A stretch of DNA of 64,000 nucleotides, from positions 128,089,639 to 128,153,638 of the forward strand of contig OW386292.2 of NCBI GenBank assembly GCA_936432065.2. Reading direction: 5' to 3'. Under the pieces are notes generated by a model, which was not told where the DNA came from, did no database searches, and saw nothing but the letters and a program-made list of their open reading frames with translations. The DNA comes from Rutpela maculata (lineage: Eukaryota > Arthropoda > Insecta > Coleoptera > Cerambycidae). Position 1 is the first letter of the stretch. Each line of letters starts with the position of its first letter. The translations under genes were made by a program, and so were the position numbers. Below are positions 56,291-64,000 of the stretch, in pieces.

Positions 56291-57461
56291 ACATATTTAG
56301 ATTCAAGACGACATTCTGAAATATAATTACTTCCACATCCAGTGGAAGTATAGTAACGATTATTTCACTCATTAACGCTATAGCCAATGAGAGCCCGTTT
56401 TTTCACAACATTGCACCAATCAAACGTCATTATTAGTGGTAATTCAAGCTAGATCGGCTTTTGACAGTACCAACATGCAAAATTTATCGCTCTAATTTTT
56501 TATGTCGCTGCAGCGGCAAATACTGCGATAATTTTTTGACGTTTTGTTTCGTGAAATATTTTCGGCAAATAGGGCAACTCAGGCTTTTAAACTTTATCTA
56601 TAAATATCTTCTCTAGCTTATTCCTAATTGTTAACTTACCTTGTAAATTGTAATATTGTATTATGTACTAGCAAACATAAACACACCACATATATAGTAA
56701 ACAATCGTCAGTTCCAAAGAGAAGCCTGTCTGAAATATATAGGCTATAACCCTTGCCTATCTGTAACTATTTCAATTTGCCTACTTTTCAATCAGGTAAC
56801 AATAATATACAAAGATTGTACTTAATATACCTAGCTCATAATACAGGAACAAGTCAAGCACAGCTTTCAATGGCTCAATAACGTAGTTACAAAGTTAAGC
56901 AAATCATTTATTATAAATGTCAAGTAAACACATTCGCTCTGGAAACAAACTAAAAATGTACCTAGGTACCTACTTACATATGGTAATCTATCAAAAAGTA
57001 ACTAGTTGAATCAAAGCTGTGCAATATTTTAATTTGTTGTATTTAAAATTCACTCTGCCTAACGAAGCAAACCTCAACATAATTTGTAAACTTCGTGAGT
57101 TAAAAATGAGGATTAAATACGTAAATATGAATCAATGAACAATTATTATGGAATATAACTCAAGTAGCGGTAGCGCTAGATGGCGCTCTCTATGTCAATC
57201 TCGGAACCCCGAGTGCATAGTAATAAATAGGCGGGACATCGGAAATAAAGTAATGCTCGCAGATTCAGATTAAAGATGCAGTGCTCTCTCTACCGTTCCT
57301 CGTCATATTGCACCTCAAAAACGCCTGAAAGGTGTTAAGCCTATCTATATATTATAATATCTAAGGTTTCAACTCGTTTTATTTACTAATTGCCATAGAA
57401 ACGTCACTAGATTATTTTAAAATATAGGGAATCTCCATTGTTTCTACTGCGTTTGTTTCAG

Positions 57462-57537
57462 ATTTGCTGTTTCGACAATATGAGTCGGTTTGGAAATATT
57501 TCTGTATATCAAATTAATGAGGAAATTGAAAATAAAG
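57462..57537 (+). CDS. Possible first coding exon (unknown protein) in the 1.5-kb insertion
   Basis: Acceptor TTTGTTTCAG, ATG at 57480, then MSRFGNISVYQINEEIENK and donor AAAG/GTCAGT at 57538 (phase 1). A short N-terminus of this type (MSRF, then E-rich helix) occurs in some Crypton/tyrosine-recombinase-related insect proteins as I recall, but 19 residues cannot establish that. No following exon seen. Confidence 0.22.
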
Positions 57538-57741
57538 GTCAGTAAACTCTAAAAAGTGACAAGAAAACGTCTGAAGGCAATTAATGAGAAAACATAATAT
57601 TGAAGATGTACTTAATGAATTATTTATTCGTGAAATATTCTCCTCAAATACCACTCGTGCTTTAAATTTTATCTAAAAATTTTTTCTCAAGCTAAGTTGC
57701 CCCTAGTTAATATAACTCGTGCAAATTGGCAGTTTATTATC

Positions 57742-57779
57742 TGATTAAATCCCGACCGCTTTAGCGGGAGGGATTTAAT
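57742..57779. repeat. Hairpin GATTAAATCCC...GGGATTTAATC
   Basis: Perfect 11-bp stem with an internal secondary CCGC/GCGG pairing in the loop. Lies 80 bp from the right end of the 1.5-kb insertion. Confidence 0.8.
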
Positions 57780-57946
57780 CTTTGATTTACACTCTTTGTA
57801 TTACCAGGCAACACGCTTTCGAAAAAAATTTCGATAAAATTTTAAGCACGTGATATTACATACGACAAAAAAATTTTTAAAAATTTTTATTGTTCAAATA
57901 GGCTTAGAATGTCATGAAACGTCGAGATTTCAAGTTTGAGTGCTTA

Positions 57947-58155
57947 AAATTATCTAATAGAATATTCATATTTTCAGACAGCATTTGATGATATATGTTT
58001 TGATTAAATATCATTACTGTCGATTTATTAGAGTTTATTTTTAAATTATATTTTGTATCAAAATTATAAATATCCTGTAAGTTAATATTTAATAAGTTTA
58101 TAGCTGTACGGTGATTAGTAGGATCGAATGCTAAATAAAGAGCCGTGCTTACACG
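57947..58155 (-). pseudogene. LINE reverse transcriptase fragment
   Basis: Minus-strand frame TALYLAFDPTNHRTAINLLN, then DIYNFDTKYNLKINSNKS and TVMIFNQN: the stretch just after the catalytic YADD of a LINE RT. No stop within about 68 codons. Truncated at both ends; abuts family A at 57946. Confidence 0.75.
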
Positions 58156-58891
58156 GTGTGTGCTTACACAGAACAGTGCAGTAAAAAAACATATCTCTTG
58201 TGAAAACGAGATAAATAAGAAGCCCCAACACGTAGCTCTGAGACATAGTTTAAAGAATTTTCAGTAAGAACTCTCGAACTGCAACCAACAAGAAAAGATT
58301 TGATTCTGTTGGGTTTACTAAATAAAACAAATATTAAAGAAAATAAAGATTAAGGAAAATATTTTTATTTTTTTTTTATTTCGCTGTACACATCGATCCA
58401 TCCAAATGCGAACAAGGGACTTTCGTTCACTGCGACGATTAACAAGCTTCTGTTCAAGATTCATTAAAAAAAATTAAGCTTCTTGAGTGTATTTATAAAT
58501 CCTTCCGCTAAGTATCAACATTTTTTTAGTAAAAGTTCCATCAAAACATGATTTTTGTAACTGGGTAGCTTTATTCCAGAAAATGGCGAAGGCTGGTTAT
58601 TATCAAACCTATTTTGAAATTTTTATCTCTCTCTCATTTAGCAAAATATTTCGCAAGAGACCTTATAATAGTACAGACAAAGCAGAAACACCGAAGGGAG
58701 CAGCACTGAACATATGCTTGATAATCTTCGCGCATCGGAAAAGCCAACGGTCAAAGGTCCTATGTTCGCATTTGGACGGGTCAATCTGTATATATACTTA
58801 ATACATTACTCACAGCGCTTAATACATTACTTCACAACACTTAATAATACATAATATAACAAAAGTTAGTTAATAATTAACTAAAATTAAT
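58156..58891. other. Intergenic DNA, no gene recognised
   Basis: AT-rich. A 72-codon open frame at 58583-58801 has no recognisable features. Confidence 0.45.
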
Positions 58892-59760
58892 GGCCACAGT
58901 GCAGTTGAATTGATTTTTTTCGGCGACAGAATTCCACCTGAAATTTTATTGTTGATTCTTATGTATTATGACCTACTGTTTACGAAAGAAATAGGTTTTT
59001 GTGCCCAAAAATTCCGTGTGTGTCAAAAGTTATATGCACTTTTTGGCGCGCTTTCACGAATTTTCAACTTATCTGTTTAATATATCTGTCCGATATGTAT
59101 TGGTCAATTCACCATCTTGGAGAAAAATAGAAAACACCACATAAAAGTTATTTATGGTCAAATGTAATGCACTGATCCCAGACCACAGACTAAAACAAAT
59201 TAGATGTTTCACTCGATAGTATTCCCTATGTTACCAGTTTCATTTTTTGTGATGTGACGTATACCTGCCAGGAATCTGCGCAGAAGACATAAACAGAGAA
59301 ATCTTGCGGTTGACATGGAAGTTAAGACCAGCTAGTATAATCTCACAGGAGCGAGTATTTAGTACTGAAATCTCAGAGACGGAAGTAGTCAACAGCTCCA
59401 CCGGTGATATTAATTATTTTGGAATGTGGTTTATTGTATTGAAGGTTAGAGTTGTTACTGTTATACATTTAAGTGGTTTTTTGAGGATTTATTAGGTTAC
59501 TTTACGCATCATAAGGTCCCTCCTGTGACTATACTCGCTGGTTAAGACTGATTGGACAATGCGCAGATCACGACACAAATTGGTACCTGCTGGGAGTTGA
59601 TTTATTATCTAAACCATGATACGTCATAAGTGAAATATCTGATTTGTTTTAGTCTGTGCCCAGACGGCGTATGTCAAGTAGAACAATCAAAGATGGCGGA
59701 TGAAATAAAATTTTTAATTCTTCGTCAATTATCAAGGAGGCATTGTACGTCACTTTTCTA
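58892..59760 (+). repeat. Dispersed repeat C, copy 2, interrupted by a MITE
   Basis: Matches 24400-24894 with the same order of landmarks; interrupted at CCCAGAC by 59184-59658, then resumes GGCGTATGTCAAGTAGAAC to GGCATTGTACGTCACTTTT. Confidence 0.85.
59184..59658. mobile_element. 475-bp MITE with 7-bp target duplication
   Basis: CCCAGAC on both sides (59177-59183 and 59659-59665). Ends CACAGACTAAAACAAATTAG and CTGATTTGTTTTAGTCTGTG inverted, continuing to TTTCAC/GTGAAA. No coding region of note. Confidence 0.9.
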
Positions 59761-59927
59761 AACGATGAATACGCTCGTTATTCTTAGTGCTATTCTGTTC
59801 ATCGGCATACCCATCAAGAATAATACTACTCTAGTCTTGACTAGACTAGCTTGGTTTTGATTATTGATCATATATTTGTTAGTAAATACACACAGCCAAC
59901 AGCTACAGTAAAACATAAACTTGGACA

Positions 59928-60314
59928 ACAATAGGCCAGTCCAACACGCTGTCACTTTGCTTTGCTTGTACTACAGCAGCCATCTTTTGTTGGCAAAGTT
60001 AGGGTTTTCGACAGGCCTAAAGGGCACCATACACGTTCAGTAATCCCATTACCTGAATTTTCGCGTTTTTTCAATCATACTTAATTCAATAACTTTTTCT
60101 TAAATAATGGACATGTAAGGTGTGAAAAATAATGACAGGGAATGGGAAATTTTTAGTAATGATGTTTCTGTAATAATGATCTGCTGGAATGACATTATTG
60201 CTGAACGTGTATGGTGCCCTTTAGGCCTGACAAAAACCCTAACTTACCAACAAAAGATGGCTGCTGTAGTACAAACAAAGCAAAGTGACAGCGTGTTGGA
60301 CTGGCCTATAGGCG
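59928..60314. mobile_element. 387-bp foldback with ~110-bp arms
   Basis: ATAGGCCAGTCCAACACGCT at the left, AGCGTGTTGGACTGGCCTAT at the right; arms continue through CAGCAGCCATCTTTTGTTGG and GGGCACCATACACGTTCAG with few mismatches. Spacer about 160 bp. Confidence 0.93.
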
Positions 60315-61430
60315 TCTGAATTTAAGATGCCAGCGCCAAAGTGGAGAACTCGTGAACTAATTATAGGCTTTTTGTTTGTTTATATGGCGAATACTTATAT
60401 TGATTTTGTTCTGTTTATTGTTGTTTTTGGGGTTAAAAATAATAACATTAATAATATATGACCTAAAGGTTTGCAAGATTTTGTTGTAAGTGATTTGCAA
60501 GATGTTAATGGCATTATTCAGCAAAATTCATATTTTTTTAGGTTATCTAGTTTTTCCCTTGAAAAGTACAGTTTCTTCGACATAAACGGTGTCTGGCTAG
60601 TTAAATATTAATAAACTTAAATATTTCTCTAAATTTATATACAGTTGTAGTTTAAATCACTTTTTTTTTTTCAGGAAACATGAGTGACATTTAGTAATGT
60701 ATGGAACATTTGTGAAGCACTAAAAATGTAAAAATTCTAAGTGTGTGTATGAAGGGGAATATGTTTTAAATGCAGGACATATTATTTTGTGTGGTACAAC
60801 CCATATTCAACACAAAACTTAAAAATGTGTATGCTCTATGTTTACAAACAAGTGTCTCAGATTCAAATACCCATGAAATTAGTGGTACATTGAATATAAA
60901 TGAAAAGATATTTATTAATTCTTTAAGAAAAATAAATTAAACAATATTTTGTAAAATATGAAACAGAAATATTCAGGGGTAAGACATAATACCCTAGTGC
61001 ATGGTGCAATAGTATATATTACTTTTAAATATACTGGAATTACATATATTTACTTATTTCAAAAATGTCACTTACAATGTGTGATTGTCTAGGACATTAT
61101 TATTGCTACTCGGGCCACGGTTATTTGCACCAGCTTTTCCCCTCTCAATGCCTGGTTAAAGGTGTCTACATTAAAGAGGGTATGCTTTGAACATTGCAGT
61201 GCAACTCAACTTTCACGAGTTGTCCCTGCAATCTACAAAGGATACCGACTAGGTTGGCTCCAGCCAATTGTAGCCCCTTTAAACGCTATCATATTTTTAA
61301 TAACTTAGCATCTCAGTTTATCATTTAATTATTGTTGATATCATCGTACACTAAAGAGACAATGACAGAAAAGCCCATAATTAGTTTGACTATAGACCAC
61401 CAGGTGGCGTACTCCTTATTTTCAGACGCC
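60311..61430. mobile_element. 1,120-bp TATA-flanked element with ~64-bp inverted ends
   Basis: TATA at 60307-60310 and 61431-61434. Ends GGCGTCTGAA and TTCAGACGCC; arms continue to AACTAATTATAGGCTTTT / AAAAGCCCATAATTAGTTTG. No coding frame. Overlaps the TATA edge of the neighbouring foldback by a few bases; they may have landed next to each other at one TATA. Confidence 0.85.
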
Positions 61431-61570
61431 TATAAATTAATAAAAACTATATTGACAGACGACTATTACAGGATCAACTTACTTGATTTTCTATTAACAT
61501 AAGTACATTACAAAACACAATAGGTGGCACTAGCTTACAATAAACAAGTTAATTTAACGTATTATTAACA

Positions 61571-61580
61571 TTCCCCCTTA
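61571..61580 (-). promoter_or_regulatory. copia polypurine tract / 3' LTR start
   Basis: Minus-strand TAAGGGGGAA followed by TGTTAATAATACG, the expected plus-strand primer and LTR 5' TG. Confidence 0.7.
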
Positions 61581-61632
61581 AGCTAGGGACACTTCAAAAA
61601 TAAATAATATACCAATTAAATTTAGTTCAATA

Positions 61633-63636
61633 TCATTCGAGAATTTTATCTTCTAAACCAAGATCTCGAACACACTTGTTGTGTTTGGCATTACAAAGTG
61701 CTTTTGTTAAAACGTCAGCAATCATGTCACTTGTAGACATATATAGCAATATAATTTTGCCACATTCAACTGCTTCACGAGTGAAATGATAACTCACTGA
61801 AATATGTTTAGTACGATTATGGAAGATTGCATTTTCAGACAACTTAATAGCACTTTGATTATCATTGTAAATTATAATCGGCTTCTGAATACACATTTCA
61901 AATTCTGGAGATAAATAGCTTCCTTTACTCCTTCAGATAAGGCCATGTACTCTGATTCTGTACTTGATAGTGCAACTGATTTCTGCTTTCTACCCTTTCT
62001 ACTACCCCAGGAAATTGGTGTGCCAGCAACTTGAAAACAAATTCACTATAAGAATGTTTATCGGTTGCATCACTGCCCCAGTCTGCATCTACAAAACCAG
62101 TCATAGAATCTTCGGTTGATTTAAATGACAAACATTTATCCATTGTTCCCTTTAAATATCTTAAAACGCGCTTAGCGTGCTTCCAGTGTTCTATTGCAAA
62201 ACATGAATTAAACTGACTTAACATACTGACCGGATAAGCTATATCTGGACGTGTGCATGTTGCAAGATACATCAGTGATCCTATGAGACATTGATAAGGT
62301 ACATCAGGCTTGACTGAAACATCAGATTTAGACAACTTTAAATTTGCTTCCATAGGAGTTCTTGCTACCTTCGACTCTTACATTTTAAATTTGTCTAATA
62401 GTTCCATGATATAATGATTCTGACTCACATAAATCGTTCCTGTAGACTTATCCCTAGATATTTTCATACCCAGACAGAATTTGGCTTCACCTAGATCTTG
62501 CATTTTAAATGCTTTCATTAGTTCTTGCTTTAAAAAATTTGCTTCTTCATTATTATTCGAGAACACAAGAAAATCATCTACATACAATGCTACAATTAGA
62601 ACTTTGTCCTCTGATATCTGGAAATAGACACATGGTTCATGTTCCGACTGTTGCAAACCTAATTCGACTAAGACATTATGAATTCTTTTGTTCCACATCC
62701 TCGAAGCTTGCTTTAAACCGTAAATAGCTTTCTTTAAAAGACAAACTTTATTTTCGGAACCTTTTTGAACAAATTCTTCAGGTTGAGACATATATACAGT
62801 TTCCTCCAAGAAACCATTCAAGAAAGCAGTTTTTACGTCAAGATGACTAATATCCCAGTTCATCTTTGCAGCCATCCCAAACAGTAATCTGACTGTTTCT
62901 CGTCTAACCACCGGTGAAAAAGTCTCATCATAGTCTACACCCACTTGCTCTGTAAATCCCTTTGCTACGAGTCTAGCCTTATATCGATTTGATTTTCCAT
63001 CAACTCCTCTTTTTAGTTTAAAAACCCACTTTGAAGATACTACATTTTGGTCGTTAGGTTTGTCAACTAATACCCAGACTTTATTTTCTAGAAGGGAATC
63101 GTACTCCTCCAACATGGCTTCGTGCCATTGTTCACGATCACTTCTTGTCATAGCATCGTAAACAGAAGTAGGATCACTATAAACATTATAAGGATCATTG
63201 ACAGTATGATATGACAAAAGATCATGATAGTCCGTCTTCTTTCTGTCACGCAAAGGATACCTTCTGGGAGCTGCTGCATTTTCGACTTCTTCAGATTCTT
63301 CCGAGACCAGTTCAATTTCAGAAATCATTTCTTTCTCGATTAATTTGTCATTGAGCCAAAAATTCCCAGATGACTTAAATCAGGTTTCACACCTGTCCAC
63401 ATCTCTTCGGGGGTTTTTCCTAAAACAGCAGCATGAGGAGAACGGTTCTTTAAGTATACTGAAGTGTTGCTAGCCTCAGCCCAAAGTTGTTTAGAACACT
63501 TAGCATCTTGCATCATAGCTAGCGCTTTTTCACAAATAGATCTATTAGTTCTCTCCGCAACACCATTTTGCTGTGGTGTGTGAGGTATAGTGGTTTGATG
63601 TTTGATCCCATGTTTAAGAAGAAATTCTCTGAAAAG
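61633..63636 (-). pseudogene. copia pol fragment: integrase end, reverse transcriptase, RNase H
   Basis: Top segment (63636-63345): integrase with QQNGVAERTN carrying the catalytic Glu, ending abruptly at HLGIFGS where a deletion removes the integrase tail. Main segment (63328-62378, 316 codons): basic-acidic linker with YPLRDRKK, SSKWVFKLK, LDVKTAFLNG (163-172), IYGLKQA, YVDD (249-252). A stop follows FKM. Next segment (62353-61925): SLMYLATCTRPDI, VDADWGSD of RNase H, then a frameshift after about 120 codons. Last segment (61896-61633): NDNQSA, TKHI, ADVLTKA. At least four lesions; inactive. Confidence 0.9.
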
Positions 63637-63639
63637 TTA

Positions 63640-64000
63640 TACAAGACTTTCTATAGTATGTTTCATTTTGTTTCGATGAAACTTGGGTGATGGGTCAAAG
63701 AAAATGCATTTTTGAAAATTGTAAAAATACACTTTTTTTGAAAATTGTAGAAAATGAACTCTATCCCTTAAAAGTACATAAAATAACGTACAATTGAAAA
63801 AAAAGTGACGTACAATGCCTCCTTGATAATTGACGGAGATATCTTTGACCGTTCTATTTGACATACGGTGTCCTGGACTAGTGCATTGTATTTGACCATA
63901 GTTGAGTTTTATTTTTGTCAACTTTGGTGAAATTACTCCTTATAAAAAAGATATTCAATTTTGATTTTTCGGCTATTCTTGGTGTTTTCTATTTCTTTCT
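63640..64000 (-). repeat. Dispersed repeat C, copy 3 (inverted)
   Basis: Reverse complement matches 24660-24894 and 26928-27100 without the LINE: it reads straight through GGAGGCATTGTACGTCAC, showing the empty target site of the jockey LINE. Runs off the window edge. Confidence 0.88.

Larger units (their letters stand above)
56334..57945 (+). repeat. Family A left end split by a 1.5-kb insertion
   Basis: 56334-56359 reads ACTTCCACATCCAGTGGAAG and TATAGTAACGA; 57863-57945 resumes CGACAAAAAAATTTTTAAAA, AGGCTTAGAATGTCATGAAA and CGTCGAGATTT. CGA is present on both sides. 56360-57862 is therefore an insertion of 1,503 bp. Confidence 0.75.
61435..63640 (-). mobile_element. Ty1/copia retrotransposon remnant
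   Basis: Minus orientation: integrase end, RT and RNase H, then a polypurine tract (AAGGGGGAA at 61571-61579) directly followed by TGTTAAT, the start of a 3' LTR that runs left from 61570 and seems to be interrupted near 61434. The 5' half (gag, protease, most of integrase) is absent; cut at about 63640 by repeat C. Confidence 0.88.

Noticed and set aside
62509..62727. Plus-strand open frame over copia RT
   Set aside because: Antisense shadow of the RT frame.

Overview
This is AT-rich nuclear DNA of an arthropod, almost certainly an insect. A multi-exon, sap-feeder-style (hemipteran-like) genome is my best guess, but the order is an inference. The evidence is a spliced CYP6/CYP3-clan cytochrome P450 gene, LINEs of insect clades (CR1/jockey-like, jockey, an RTE/R4-like endonuclease LINE), a copia remnant, a mariner remnant, hAT-type elements with 8-bp target duplications, and dozens of short inverted-repeat elements. 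I see no prokaryotic genes, CRISPR array, rRNA or tRNA.

The one clear host gene is a P450 on the minus strand. Its start codon is at 19798 and five coding exons are present: 19798-19573, 17511-17368, 17310-17125, 1957-1625 and 851-618. The remainder (K-helix ExxR and heme-binding Cys region) lies beyond the left edge. All splice junctions seen are phase 1 and all internal exons are multiples of three. Intron 3 is about 15.2 kb and is a stack of transposons: a minisatellite with a 76-bp period, a 350-bp inverted-repeat element, a 3.8-kb hAT-like foldback with a 1,387-bp TTAA-flanked element nested in it, a mariner transposase remnant, a second element sharing the nested element's core, and a nearly complete CR1/jockey-like LINE (one in-frame stop in ORF1, one frameshift in ORF2). 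Intron 1 holds a 721-bp hAT element with a perfect 8-bp target duplication.

From 20 to 31 kb: a TA-flanked 693-bp element, a 523-bp dispersed repeat (second copy near 37.3 kb), a 395-bp inverted-repeat element, a GC-rich 5'-truncated jockey LINE with a 12-bp target duplication inside an older dispersed repeat, and a 3.06-kb hAT-like transposon with 8-bp target duplications whose transposase reading frame is continuous except for two in-frame stops.

From 31 to 45 kb: foldback elements, a CCCGCG/TTCGTCCGCG-type interspersed repeat with an internal duplication, and an old LINE (38.97-44.6 kb) split by later insertions. One of these insertions is a 5'-truncated LINE whose 501-codon frame joins an endonuclease to a LINE C-terminus without the RT core.

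From 45 to 64 kb: two foldback elements (45.1-46.1 and 51.1-53.3 kb) carrying related coding fragments, many copies of a ~650-bp element beginning with a self-complementary ACTTCCAC-GTGGAAGT hairpin, an odd 1.2-kb stretch of degenerate AGTAAC/TAAAGT motifs, a possible promoter, two possible isolated exons, further inverted-repeat elements and a decayed copia element. Apart from the P450 the window is essentially a transposon graveyard; the interest lies in nesting order, target duplications, internally deleted coding elements and a few unexplained exon-like pieces.
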